The notes under the pieces: generated by a model
The model's input: only the letters and a program-made list of their open reading frames with translations
Databases searched by the model: none
What the model was told of the DNA's origin: nothing
Translations under genes and position numbers: made by a program
NCBI GenBank assembly: GCA_003971905.1
Contig: RSEE01000051.1
Location: forward strand, 1 to 64,000
Length of the DNA: 64,000 nt
Direction of reading: 5' to 3'
DNA from: Moniliella sp. 'wahieum'
Taxonomy: Eukaryota; Basidiomycota; Moniliellomycetes; Moniliellales; Moniliellaceae
Shown: positions 23,024 to 34,270 of the stretch, in pieces
How positions within the stretch are numbered: position 1 is the first letter of the stretch
Layout of the letters: each line of letters starts with the position of its first letter

Positions 23024-24120
23024 ATGAGCGCCCCACCGCCATCTGCCACGCTGCTCCAGCAGCCCCCCGACGCCCAGGTGGGCGAAGCGAATCGCATCCC
23101 CGTGCCGCAGCCCAAGTATCGCATTGCCACGGCGTGGGGCGGCGTCGGACGCGGCGCCCCGTTGTCCTTGGCCCATCGGGCTTCTTCTACTGCCCAACTT
23201 TATCACCGAGGACGAGGAGGCGTACTTGATTGAGCACATCCTGCATGCGCCGCAGCCCAAGGGAAGGTACTGCAAGCGCGTCGACTGCAGTACTGGGGCG
23301 GTACGTTAACGGGCAAGGGAAGAACGTGTTGTTGCCCGACCCACAGGGCTTGCCGCCGTTTCTAGCTTCGTACCCGGACTGGTCGGGCGCCTGGCCGCGT
23401 GCGGCGCGTTCCAGGGCACGCGACATGCCGCGCGAACCATGTCTGATCAATGAGTACACCCTGGCCAGGGCATCATGCCGCACGATGATGGGCCGGCGTA
23501 ACAGCGGTACAGCGACCATTTCCCTTGGCTCGCACGCGCTGCTGGACATTTACGAATGGATTGACGATGCGTCGCTCGAGGCGGCTGGGGCGACGCCCAA
23601 CCTACGCCCACACCTACACCTGCTTCTGCCGCAAGTGCGGAGACAGCCGCTCCGGCCACTCGACGCGCACGCGGCGCCCGCGCGCCCGACCCGACGTTCA
23701 GCCTGTTACAAGAACGCCGTTCGTTGCTCGTCACGCGCGGCAGCGCGTACCACGACTGGCTGCATGGCATTGCCGATCGCGCCGAGGATGGGGGGGAGTG
23801 TCTAGCGCGCGTGGCGAATGCCGCGTTGCTGCACGATACGGACTTGCAACGTAGGGTGCAGCAAGCGCAGCGTGCCCATCCAGAGTGCGTTCCGCACGTG
23901 GGTGCGGCAACGGTGCGCCCTCCCCCTCCCCTGCGTGTGCGTCCAGCCCCACGGCACCGGCACCGGCACCGCGTCCACCAAGCCGGTCGGTTCGGACCCG
24001 ACCCCAGCGCGGAGGAGGCGTTGCAGCGCGAAACGCGCTATGCTGACGTTCCGGGACGTGGCGCGGGTGAGTCATGCGCTGGGTGGGCTGGCGGCGCGGA
24101 AATTGGGTCTGGGGGCGTGA
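23024..24120 (+). CDS. ALKBH6-like Fe(II)/2-oxoglutarate dioxygenase
   Basis: AlkB-family oxygenases hydroxylate alkyl groups or lysines; the substrate of ALKBH6 types is not firmly known. From the ATG at 23024, MSAPPPSATLLQQPP leads into the fold: LLLPNFITEDEEAYLIEH, then LQYWGGT. The signature block is LINEYTPGQGIMPHDDGP, with the HxD iron ligands in PHDD, followed by TISLGSHALLDIYEW. The distal iron-binding histidine is probably in YHDWLHGIADR, and the 2-oxoglutarate arginine region is LTFRDVARV near the end (stop 24118-24120). An Ala/Pro-rich insertion lies at about 23600-23690. Frame changes near 23150, 23275, 23380, 23440, 23490, 23600 and 23870 look like indels rather than introns. Confidence 0.87.
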
Positions 24121-24359
24121 AGGAGGAGCGGGGTGCGGTTTGGTACGAACACTACGAACGTCTACGAACCTCATCTGAACCAGCGCAGCGCCAGAGTAGC
24201 GCCAGCGCGTTCGTCTGGTAGCCAAGCCACGGTTGACGGCTGTGCCATTGAGCCCAGTGCTGGAGGCGGATGAACTTGCATCGTATTTTACCGCTTGGAA
24301 AGACGTGGGAGGGATGGCTTTGGTTGCGAAGCTGGCATGCGGGCCCCAAACAGAGAACG

Positions 24360-26288
24360 TTAGAAGATCCACGTGGTAGGGAAAGGGCTGAAAGGTGGAG
24401 GACAGAGAGAGACAGAGAGAGGGGAGACGTACCAAATGGCCAGGCATGCCACGGCCAGAACCGCACCAAGTCCAACGGGAGGAACAATATCACGAAGAGT
24501 GGCGGGGCAAACGTTAGGAGGGGAAGCGCCTGGGTAAGTGGTGCCCATCCAGCGAGTCCAGCGTGCGTGGCGGGGGGTGGCGGGGTGGCCATACGCCGCG
24601 GGCCAGGGCAGAGCGACATTCAACAAGCCCGCGCACGCGCCCAAGGCCGCGAGGACCGGGAGAGGCGGCAACAGCTGGGCGGAGCGAAAGCGGTATGCAA
24701 AGCTGGGCTGGTCAGCCGGCGCGGTGGAGCGGAAGAACCAACGAATGTAGGCCAAGCACGCCGTGCCCGCGTGACAGTCGCTGCGATCGCAGCTAGCGTC
24801 AGCGCGGCCGAGGCGTAGCGTGCATGGGCCAAGGCGTCGCCGTCGCCGTCCGAAGTAAAGAGGTGGGTGCGCAGAGTAGGTTCGAGCGCATGCGAGGCGG
24901 CGAGGGTGGCGATGAACGCGCCGCTGCTCACGGCGAGCAGGAGCGAGTAGGAGCGTAGCAGGTGCGGCGAAGCGGTCGCGGTGAGGAAGCCCTCGGCGGA
25001 CCCATTAATGCCCATGACAGGCACGTAGAGCGCATAGACGCCCAGCTGGAACCCTGCGACGCTCGCTGGGTTGCACGCCCATCCCCGGCCAGCCAACATC
25101 CACAGCGCCCACGGCGCCAGGGGGAACCCAAACGTGCAAAAGAAGGCGCCGAGGAGGAGGAGCAAGCGGAGGATGTCAGAGAGCTGCTTTGACGCGCTAT
25201 CGAGCGAAGCCTGGACGGCCGTGACCGTAGCCTTGTCCGTCGCCGTCGCCAGTGCCGGTTCGGCATCGGGCAGCAAGCCACCCAGCTCGCGCGCAAACTG
25301 GATCCGGGCCGCCTCTTCAATAGGAAGAAGAGGAGACGAGCGACGAGGGAGCCGTAGTTGGACGCGAGCGCGTACCCGCCCTGGTCTTCCAGCGACCCGA
25401 GCCGCGCGACGGCCAACTTATCCAGCTCGCCCAGCACGTACTTGAACAGAGCCTGCTGGCTCAGCGCGGCTACCAAGCGCAATCCCGACGGACTGAACAG
25501 GCGTGGCGCGCGCTGGCCAGGCTGCTGCGCATAGCGAGGCACGGCAATCGCCCAGAGACCCCGCCATCCCCTCGCCTGCGCATACGCCGCCACATACACC
25601 ACCAGCACCGTCATGCCCATTGCCGCGCGGCCCAAGCCGTAGGCAACCAAGGCGTACTCGTACCCGTCCCTCGTGTCGCCAATGGGGATGCCCACCCAAC
25701 TCGGCCGCACAATCGACACGAGCACCACGACACAGTTGGCCACCAACGACGCCCCCTCGGCGCGCACACGCAGGGATACGTTGCCCCCGGCCTGGGCGTG
25801 GTTGAAGAGCGTTCGGCCAGCAGCTCCAACACGCCGCCGCCGTAAGGTAGAGGCCGACCGAGGGGCTAGGTAGGGCGACGAGGCGAGCGAGGCCGGGGCG
25901 AGGCGGGTGAGGTACACCCACGCCGCCGCGGGGGCCAAGAGCAGACCGGCGCCGACACTGAGGAAGGAGAGGTTGTGGATCTGCTGCTGTGCGGGCGGGA
26001 GCGCGGGAGAAGCCCGAGGAGGGGAGGAGGAGGAGAGGAGGAGGAGGAGGCAGAGGCAGACGAAGGACGCTCGGCGCGCAGGGTGGCGGCGCGGACGCCT
26101 TCGCGGGCCGCAGACAGGACGACGCCGAGGAGCAGCTCGAGCTGGATCGACGCGGCGCCAAAGACGGCGGGGGAGGTGAGGCGGACGAGGAGCTGGTTGA
26201 GCACAAACGTGCTGAGCCGCGCGGCGAGCTGGAGCTGGACGAGCAGCCGCAGCGCATGGCCCAGCGGCGGCGGCGGCGGCGAAGCCAT
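24360..26288 (-). CDS. RFT1: RFT1-like ER membrane protein
   Basis: RFT1 is a multi-pass ER protein required for handling the Man5GlcNAc2-PP-dolichol precursor of N-glycosylation. The start ATG is at 26288. The diagnostic N-terminal block is present: LQLAARLSTFVLNQLL, then TSPAVFGAASIQLELLL and AAREGVRAATLR. Around ten hydrophobic segments follow, including GAGLLLAPAAAWVYLT, GMTVLVVYVAAYA, LRLLLLLGAFFCTFG and GLGAVLAVACLAIW. The conserved cytoplasmic motif ALFKYVLGELDKLAVA is clear. A last intron begins GTACGT near 24430 and splices to a short terminal exon ending at 24360. Frame changes near 26080, 25880, 25810, 25310 and 24750 interrupt the conserved sequence. The gene is divergent from mS33. 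Confidence 0.9.
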
Positions 26289-26916
26289 GGGTGGGGGGCA
26301 AGAGCAACAGCAACAGCACCTCCCGCCGGGCGGCCGCGGGGGGGCTGTGCCACGTCACCCCACCTGCGCTCCCTCTCCCGACTGTGTATCGCCTCGCGTC
26401 CGACGAGCATGCGCGAGGGGCTATGGCGTAGCGCCTACGGGGCGCATGGGCTTCTATCAGCAGACACACACGCCGCTCAGCGCCCATGCGCGCCGGACGA
26501 AGAGGAGAGGAGCGTCTGGGGACGGAGCACGCAGCGGCCACCGGGAGCGCCGAGCAGAGCAGAGCAGAGCAAGCAGGGTGGCCGGGGCGCAGGACGGGCA
26601 TCACCTACGAGTCGGTCTCTGGCGGGCAAGCGTGGACAGGATGGCGATGGAGTAGATCTAGACGGTGGCGGCGGCGTGCCGCGTGCGATGGAGGCAGCGC
26701 GTCTGGTGGGGGCGTGCAGTCCCAGTGAGTGGGATTGGCCTGCCAGACTAAGGCCACCCCAGCCGGTTCCGCTCTGCCGTGCGCCGCACTGGCCCGCTGC
26801 CCGCGCCGCCTTATTCCGCCGGTATTCCGCCCCGCCCATTCCGCCCTCGCCCCGCCCCGATGCGCCCGCGGTCCTTCTTGGGCGCGGCGACGCCCAATAC
26901 CCCCCCACCGCCCCCC
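26289..26916. promoter_or_regulatory. Shared upstream region of RFT1 and mS33
   Basis: This is the 628-bp gap between divergent starts. It contains GCCACGTCACC at about 26349, 60 bp upstream of RFT1. No other gene is seen. Confidence 0.35.
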
Positions 26917-27506
26917 ATGTTTGCGTCGTCTGCTACGCCGCGCGGCCGAGGCGCTGAGCCCCGCCACGCAGCAGCTGCAGCTGCGTGCGCTGCGCGCGCA
27001 GGTGTTCCAGACCCAGTTCAACCCGTCGGGCGAGCGGTGTGGTCCAAGTACCTGCGCGAGCGGCCTTTGGGCTCCGCCATCCTGCCCTACTATGGCACCC
27101 ACCACCAGTTCCGCAAGACGTGGAACACGTTCACCAGCTACGCCAACACCCAGCGCGACGTGCCCTTTGTCATCCCGCCCGACCAGGACACCACCCCGGC
27201 CCAGGTGCGCGCCGACATGGCCGAATCCTGGCGCCGCCGCCGCATGGCCAAGTTTGGTGGCCTCGGTCTGCGGCCCCACCGAGCCGTACCAGGACAGCGA
27301 GGGTACCTGGCGTATCGAGAACAAGTTTATCTCCGAGCAGGAGCAAACGCGCTGGATCACGCTCGACCGCAAACGTCGTCTGGGCAAAGGCGCTCCCAAA
27401 AAGGGTACGTCGGCCGTAGCCTTCTGCCGCTTGCGTGCGTTGCTGACCGTTTCTGCTTGCCTGTTCCCTCGCCCCAGGTCAGAACGACAAGAAGAAGAAG
27501 AGGTAA
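26917..27506 (+). CDS. RSM27: Mitochondrial small ribosomal subunit protein mS33
   Basis: This is a component of the mitoribosomal small subunit. The start is the ATG at 26917; one base is apparently missing soon after, so that LLRRAAEALSPATQQLQL follows. The family core is QVFQTQFNPSGER, then SKYLRERPLGSAILPYYG. The C-terminus carries RRLGKGAPKKG, typical of mS33. An intron at 27405-27477 (GTACGT to CAG) splits the GGT codon and joins to QNDKKKKR and TAA at 27504-27506. The middle section (NTQRDVPFVIPPDQDTTP) makes the protein somewhat longer than yeast Rsm27. Frame changes near 26925, 27037 and 27280 are probable indels. Confidence 0.82.
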
Positions 27507-29042
27507 ACACACCGCCTCCTGCTTCGGGTTGGCTGGGTCCCTCCCCCAATCTATGTCTGTTCCTCTTGGAACCACCAACGGATGCGAGATGGGTTCGCTG
27601 CTCCGAGATAGAATTCTATAAGCGTCCAACGGATCGGGTCTCCCCCGTGGTATGCCTCTCGACTCCTGGACAGTATAGTTGCGCTCCTGGCTCTGCCCCC
27701 CCTCCCTCATCCCTCCCCCTGCCTCCCAGCTGCGTTGGCTCCCGCATGCTGCCGCGACGTCCGTCCTTTGCTGCCAATTCCTCGTCCAGGTCAGATGTAC
27801 GGGTCGGGGGGGCGAGCGCATTCAGTTCGAGGTTCGTTACGGTCGGGCCAGGAGCGGGGGCCCTGTCCAACATGTCGTGGTTATGGGCTAATAGCCGCCA
27901 CTTATTCGCCCAAGGAAAGCGAAGGGGGAACGTCAGCGCGTCGGGGCTACCTCTGGGCTCCGCCTCGGCAGCCCCACTGGCGGCCTCGACACCGTCGTCG
28001 GTGGGGTTACCAGGCCCGGGCCGGTGGTGGCGCTTCGTCCAAAACGTGGTGAGGGCCAAGGCAGGCACGAAGGCAGCAGTGGCAGGTGTGATGGCGGACG
28101 TGGGGTTGAGGTCAGTTGAGTTGGCGTGGGATTGGGTGGTCGGGGCATAGGGTGTCGAGTGTGGGCAGGGCAGGGAAAGGGGTGTGTGTTTGGTCACTTT
28201 GCCTCCCAGAGCCCCGACGTTCCAAGGTGGTCTTGCACGTCTGCGCTACGTTGCTCCCAATGTCAATGAGGTGTGGGGGCCGGACCCAGCACGGACGCAT
28301 TGCTGTGCGTTCAGCGGCTGGGACTGATTGACGTCGTGAGGCGATGAACAGAAGGCAGTCTGGATGCGCTAGCAGGATGCGCTAGCAGGATGCGCTAGCA
28401 GGATACGCTAGCAAGATACGTCCAACTGAGAGAGGAGAGGCGTTTCGCGCCGCACCGGATTCTGGGCGGTGACGGTGGAGTTGGGTCTGGGCGGATGAGG
28501 TACCATTGGTACTACTAGGCAACCGGCGCACTGGCTACTTATTGAACCCTTCCCTTCCTAAGTTTCCTTAGTTGTATTCTGACCCACAATGATGTCCTTC
28601 CATGCGACGCGACAGCAGACCCATCCATGGATTGCTCGCGCGTTGTCCTGGAGCCTGGACGCAAGAACGAAAGGAAGCAACAGCAGTTCGAACTAAAGAA
28701 TGGGTGTACTAGGGGGCCTTGCGCGCGCGATAACAAGTAACATCTCCTATGAACCATGCATGAACCATGAACCATGCCCACACGGTGACGGACAAATCAA
28801 CAAGTCTCTCGTAAGGGGTCCAAGAGAGAGGCAGCATAGTTTGTCCATTTGCGCTGCCCTCGCGCCACAGCGTCCCATTCGTCTTAGGGTTACTCGATCC
28901 CGGGCTCGCACTCGTCCTCCGCCGCGCACGGTCTACCTTATACGCTTCGCACGACGAGGCGGCAGCGACGGGCCGACGCAGCGGTGCAACCGTCAACGGT
29001 TCAGCGCCCAGCGGCTGCTGGTGATCTTGGCTCCAACGTCAA
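27507..29042. other. Intergenic
   Basis: No gene is firmly supported. A minus-strand open frame at 27616-28197 has unremarkable composition and no recognised domain, and a plus-strand frame overlaps it. The region holds a 13-bp tandem repeat at 28362-28413 and the upstream flank of tRNA-Ser. Confidence 0.4.
28362..28413. repeat. Tandem repeat, 13-bp unit x 4
   Basis: The unit GGATGCGCTAGCA is repeated four times head to tail; the first three copies are identical and the fourth has one change (GGATACGCTAGCA). Confidence 0.95.
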
Positions 29043-29138
29043 GGCAACGTGCCCGAGTGGTTAAGGGGATTGATTCGAACGCTTATTTGTACCATCAATT
29101 AGGCTTTGCCTGCACAGGTTCGAGTCCTGTCGTTGTCG
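29043..29138 (+). tRNA. tRNA-Ser (anticodon CGA), intron-containing
   Basis: The acceptor stem GGCAACG pairs with CGTTGTC, with discriminator G, as in Ser tRNAs. The D stem is CCC/GGG. The anticodon stem ATTGA/TCAAT has loop bases TTCGAA, giving CGA. A putative 14-nt intron (CGCTTATTTGTACC) lies after position 37. The long variable arm has stem AGGC/GCCT, and the T arm is ACAGGTTCGAGTCCTGT. Confidence 0.92.
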
Positions 29139-29643
29139 TTTTGTTCTGGTTTTGCCTCGACGATTTCCAACATCTCTCTTTCTTTGTCTCTGCTCCCCCC
29201 CCGCACGGCGTATCGGTGCCTTGCTACGGGACAACCAAGCGAGCCGAGGCAGTACACCGAGTAGCCAAGGCCCCCCTATGCCTGACTTGAGCGCCTACAG
29301 CATCCTCCCTCCCACGCACCTTGCTGGCATAGATCCCAGCGGCGCAGGACACACCCACTAGTCCGCAAAGCATATACGTATCAACCTGGCGCTCTGTCTG
29401 TCCCGCTCTGGCCCCCCCGCTGCCAGGTGCGCCGACAATCAGCCCCGGACCAGCAAGCGAGGGCGGCAAGGCCAGCACGGCACGTGATCGTAGCAGTGCC
29501 GGGAGTACAGGAGGGCAGGGGCGGGGGAAATAACAAGGAACGTGTGGCAAGCGAGTCCCCCGCACTGCCGTTTGTTCTGCTCGGCTCTGCTCTGCTCTGC
29601 TCTGGCAGGGGCCAGACCCGCAACGGGCGCTGCGCTGATGCGC
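29139..29643. other. Intergenic
   Basis: No gene seen. A CTCTG-type short repeat lies near 29580-29605. Confidence 0.45.
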
Positions 29644-31756
29644 CTAGGACACGGACGCCACCACCTCGGACGCCTTCTCCAGGGCGGAGATCATCTTGAG
29701 CACCTCTTGTCGACGCAGCTTGACTTGGTCCGACTCCTTCAACAGTTCCTCCACCGCGCCCGACGCATACAGTTCCTGCAGCAGCACCGCCTGCATGTTC
29801 TTCTTGGCGTTGTTGACCAGTTCCAGCACGATCGCCTTGGGCACCATGTCGGCCACCGTCTTCTGCACCACCTTAAAGTACGACGTGACCAACAACTTGA
29901 CTGTCTCGAGCTCGATTTGTTCCCGGCTGGTCAGTGTGCCGGACGCCTTGAGGCTCGGCGGCGGCGCGTCGAGCGCAGAAGCCTTTTGCTTGGCCGTCTG
30001 GGACCGGGTGAAGAAACTGCCAAAGAAGCCTCCTTGGTTCTGGTTCTGGTCCTTGTCCGCCTCGTGCGCATGCTGCCGCACTTTTGGCCTCCTTGCTGTT
30101 GGCCGGCGGAGCCGGCGTGGTGGGGTTGTAGCGTTCATTGACAATGGCCAACGCTTGTTGTCCACTAATAAGTCCGGGTGGGCCACGTTGAGGTACGCCG
30201 CTTCGGCCGAGATCAGGTCGCTGACCAGCTTGGTGGGTGGGCGCCATACACTTTTTGAAAAAGACAATGACGACATTATTGAACCGCTCGCGCAGTTGCG
30301 GGAAGCGGCGGAACGCCTGGTTTTTCGCCAACAGTTGCGACAGGATCCGAACCAGCTCTTCGAACACCAACTGGGCGCATTTCAAACTCGGTTCTTCCAG
30401 TCGCTTGATCTGCTGCTTTACAATCACCTCAAACGCCGTCGTGCCACAAAAAGCGAAGGCGTGGAACCGGCCGAGTTGTACAGGATGGTGCGAATGTCCG
30501 TGTCCTTGACCGAGTCAAACGGGTCGAGGGCATTGACACCATTGTTGAACAGTTCGTGGAAGACAAACGAGATGCGTGCACCGCCAGCCAGCTCGGTGAC
30601 CGACAAGTCGTTCGAATTGCCATCAATCACCGTGCGGAACTCGTTGGTAAACTCGGTAATGATGGTCAGAATCACATTGGACGGGTTTTGCTCCCCCAAA
30701 GCGCCGCCCAACGACTGCAGCTCGCCTTGGAATTTGACCAGTTGCTGGCCAATTTTGGTCTTAATGTCGGGCAGGGTGGAGCGGATGTGGTGCATGAGAA
30801 TGGTGGTCAAACGACGGGCAAGGTAGGGAGTTCCGCAATACTTGGCCTTGGGCCGGTAGGACGGGTGCGACATGAAGAACTCCTTCTGCCTCCAACGCCG
30901 CCTTGACCTTCTTGCGCGAGTCAATGTCGCGTTGGCCGCGATTGACCACGGGGACGTAGCCGAGGCGGAGATGGATGACCTTGCCGGCCAGAATGTCGAC
31001 CACGTCGGTGCCAGCGTCCATCAAGTCCACCTTGGTCAGCACGCCGATCGTGCGCAACCCCTCTGGGTCCACCTCACGGGCCAGCTTGAGTCCGTCCGAG
31101 TTGGCCAGATCCGTGTTGGCCGCCGTGACAGCGAGGATGACGGCGTTGGGGCGGGAAATGTACTTGTACACCATATCGCGGATCAGGCGCTCAATGTCCT
31201 TGGGCTGGTCCCCGACCGGCACCTTGGTCAGGCCGGGAAGATCAACAAGGGTGAGGGTGAGAACATGGGGCGAGTAAATGCGCAGGTTGATGGGGCGGGG
31301 CGAGATGGCGACGCCCTTGCCTGTCTCGAGTTCGGTCTGGCGGACAATCTCTTGGCGGATCTTGTTAAAGTCGTAGAACTTTTCACCGCGCAGGTCCAAA
31401 AACTCGCCCCACTCGTCGGGGCTCAACTCGGGATCGGCGTCGGCGCCAAAGACCTCTTCGCGGGTCTTGCCCGACGCAGGCTGGTTGATGAGCTGGAGCA
31501 CGAGCGGGCGGCGGGTAACAATGCCCGTGCCACGCGGGAGAAAGTCGCGGCCAACAATGTTCTCGAGCACACTCGACTTGCCGGACGACTGGCTGCCGAG
31601 GACGGTGATCTGGGGCAGATCAATGGGGTTCTGGATGCCAACGCTGGTGAAGGCGTCCTGGAGCTTGTTGACAAGCTCTGGTGGGGGGGGGGGGTTAGTG
31701 GGCGAAGGCAGGGAGGGCAGGAGAGACGTACGGATGAGCGACTGGTCCATGCTCAT
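29644..31756 (-). CDS. VPS1: Dynamin-family GTPase Vps1
   Basis: Vps1 is a dynamin-like GTPase acting in vacuolar/endosomal sorting and peroxisome fission. The start is at 31756 (MSMDQSLI) or 31750. A small intron (GTACGT donor at about 31732; CTAAC, a 12-base C run and CAG acceptor near 31682) joins to LVNKLQDAF. GTPase motifs are G1 [10 protein letters not shown]3 DLPG and G4 TKVD. The middle block [19 protein letters not shown] and [16 protein letters not shown] identifies Vps1 rather than Dnm1. The GED is [18 protein letters not shown], preceded by a short Gln/Asn-rich linker. The likely last residues are SEVVASVS, with the stop at 29644. Frame changes near 30885, 30450, 30235 and 30085 lie in conserved sequence and look like indels. 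Confidence 0.95.
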
Positions 31757-32240
31757 GCTGGGCAACTACAACAACCGCGGGGGCGATGGCGACGGCGATG
31801 GCGATGGCGGTGGCGATGGTGCTGGTGCTGGTGCTGGTGCTGGCGATGGCGGCGGAATGGCAGCGTGGCGACGGCTGGATGGCGGCCAGACAGACTGGCG
31901 ACGCGCCCAGCGAGCGAGCTGCGATTGCTGCGACGCACCCAAGCGGCATCCACCGCCACACGGCCCGCCTGCCCCGCTCCAGCGCAGTGTCGCGCCGCTT
32001 ACTTACGTCACCACGTCACCTGCGTCACACAGAGCCACGTCACCGCTGCGGTCGCCGGGGGGGGTCACCTGACCGGTGGCCTGTGTGGCACTGTGACATG
32101 TGACAGGTAGTGCCGCATGCTTAGCTCATAACCATCTCATCTGGGTCACGTGGTGCACCTTGTGTTGGTCTGCCAGCAACCGAGGCCTAACCGACGCTAT
32201 TAGAGCGGACAATACACACACATACTTGACGCCAGACGCG
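31757..32240. promoter_or_regulatory. Upstream region of VPS1 with GGCGAT/GGTGCT microsatellite
   Basis: Just upstream of the VPS1 start is an array of GGCGAT then GGTGCT hexamers (about 31780-31857). Further out are GGTCACCTGACC (32063-32074) and TGTGACATGTGACA (32092-32105). Confidence 0.45.
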
Positions 32241-34270
32241 CTATGCGCTGCCCAGGAGCGCATTGTCCAGGAGGAAGGACCTGCTCATGGCGCGTGCCAG
32301 CGCAAAGCGCACCACCTCCAGCCGCTGCCGCGCACTGCCAGCTGCGCGTCCGTCGCTGCGTCGCCTGCGCTCTGCCCCAGCCGCGCAAGACGCGTCAGGT
32401 AGTGCTTGGCGCCCAGCGGGTCGCATCCGCCTCCGACACGACCTGCTCAAGTAGCCCAGCAGGCTCGCCAGGTCCCCGCCTGGGAACAGCGTGTCCTCGT
32501 GTTATCCGCACACACATACACGTCAGTCCATCGCTCTTGCCGTCGGCCGCAACAACGTACCTTCCAGCAGGGGGATCGCATCGATCAGCAGCACCGCCCA
32601 GAACGCTTCCGGCGCCCGGGCGGCAAACGCAAGGACCAGCGCGCGCGCCGCGCCAGCTCGTCGCCCTGTGCGACCAAGCGGTGAAAGTCGCGGTACGCAC
32701 CGAGGAACGCCAAGCGGTGAGCGTACTGCGCATTGGCTTCCCCGCCCGCACCGGGCAGGAGCCAGGTCTGTGGGAACTGGTCCACGAGGGGAGAGAAAGG
32801 CAGCCGCGCCCGACGCGCCGTACACGTCCAACATCTTATCCACCACCACGCGGATCAACGTTGCGTTGCCTGCGCGCACACTGTATGGCACCGCCTGGCC
32901 ATACTCGCCCTTAGCCACCAACGCGTCCGCCACGCCTTGGCAAATGGCGCGCGATTCCTCGATCATTTGGAACTCGAGACAAGCACGCAGCAGCTCGTCG
33001 ACACGTTTGAATCGGTCGCGCTCCTCGTCTGCCTCGCCTGCTGCGTCGAGCTGCATGGCGTCCGAGGCCGAAGCGCCGGCAGGCGCAATGTCGTAGGGAC
33101 AGAAAGCACGATTTCCCGCATCCGTTTCCTGCCTTGTTCCCCGGTCGAAGCGAGGTACGCAACTGCGATCCGCCACAGTCCCTGGTCCTCCATCACCGTC
33201 GTGGCATACGTGTCGATGGCGGAGAGCAGGAGCTCGCGGGCGCCGACATCGCGCTGGTCCAGCACGCCAGCACGACCGAGCAGGTCAATCAGGTGCACGG
33301 CCAGCCAAGGATCAATTTCCCTTGTTACCTGTGCGCCTTGGAGCGCGTCGGAGCGAGCAAACGAAGTGAGGCAACGTTCCACCGGGTCGGTCGGGTCGAA
33401 CGGGAAGCGATCCAATACCAGCCCACGACTTCCGGTACATCGCTCCGCTTCATGGTGGGGGTGCACGTACAGCCCCCACGCACCCAACGCGTCCCTCCAG
33501 TCATGGGAGGCTTCCAGGATACGTTCCTGGTTGCCCAGCAGCAGGATTTGGAGGAGACACCCCAAGCTGCCTCGTACTCCACCGCTCGTCCGCGTCCATC
33601 TGCACCTCCACTTCGAGCTGGTCCAAGGTGGACTCGAGTTTGGCCAGGTGGGTGGCCACTTTGCTGCTCCCGCCTTGCGTGGACCGAAAAACTCAGCCTC
33701 GATGGCAAACGGGTGGAGCGGGGCATGGCGAGCAAGGAGACCAATGGAGCGGTGATGTAGGCGCGGAAGGAAGCGGAAGGGTGGGTGTCAAACTATGAGC
33801 GCGCAATCGCGGCCTGGTCTAGGCGCGCAAGACACATTGGAAGAGGTAGTCCCAGTACATGGGCTGGCTTCCCGGGTTGGCCACATCGGCTAACGCGGTT
33901 GCGTTCGGCATTGGTCGGGCGGGGTCGTAGACGTTGAGCCAGCGCAGCAACTCTTAGCCTACCACGCCGGTGCGAGCCCGTCGGCGGGGAGGTAGAGCAG
34001 GTGGACCAGCGCGAGGGTTTCGGAAATGCGGAAGGGGACGTGGGACTGGTCGGCGGGGAGGGTGTGGCGGTAGTCGTCGAGGGCGGTGCGATAGAGACTG
34101 AGGATGCGGTGGTGGTAGCGCTGCTCCACCTCGACGCCAGGGCCGTCGGGCGGGAGCGGGGTGGTCTGGTCGATGCGCTGGAGGCCAGTGAAGATGCTGT
34201 CGCTGGTGGAGAGCAGCGCGAGCATGGCGGGCGTGGTCCAGTCGCCGACGAACATGCCGGGCGAAGCCAT
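32241..34270 (-). CDS. NUP85: Nucleoporin Nup85
   Basis: Nup85 is a helical scaffold subunit of the Y (Nup84/Nup107) complex of the nuclear pore. The start ATG at 34270 gives MASPGMFVGDWTTPAML. The family-typical middle holds ILLLGNQERILEASHDW, LDRFPFDPTDPVERCL, DPWLAVHLIDLLGRAGVLD and DQGLWRIAVAYLAS. C-terminal helices are ESRAICQGVADALVAKGEYG and APEAFWAVLLIDAIPLLEG. An intron with donor GTACGT near 32560 follows. The final exon includes LASLLGYLEQVVSEAD and ends ARAMSRSFLLDNALLGSA at 32241. It changes frame several times (near 33960, 33590, 33100, 32810, 32660 and 32420), consistent with indel errors. The VPS1 gene lies downstream on the same strand. Confidence 0.8.

Noticed and set aside
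27616..28197. 193-codon minus-strand open frame
   Set aside because: No recognised domain; a long plus-strand frame overlaps it, and in such GC-rich DNA long shadow frames are common.
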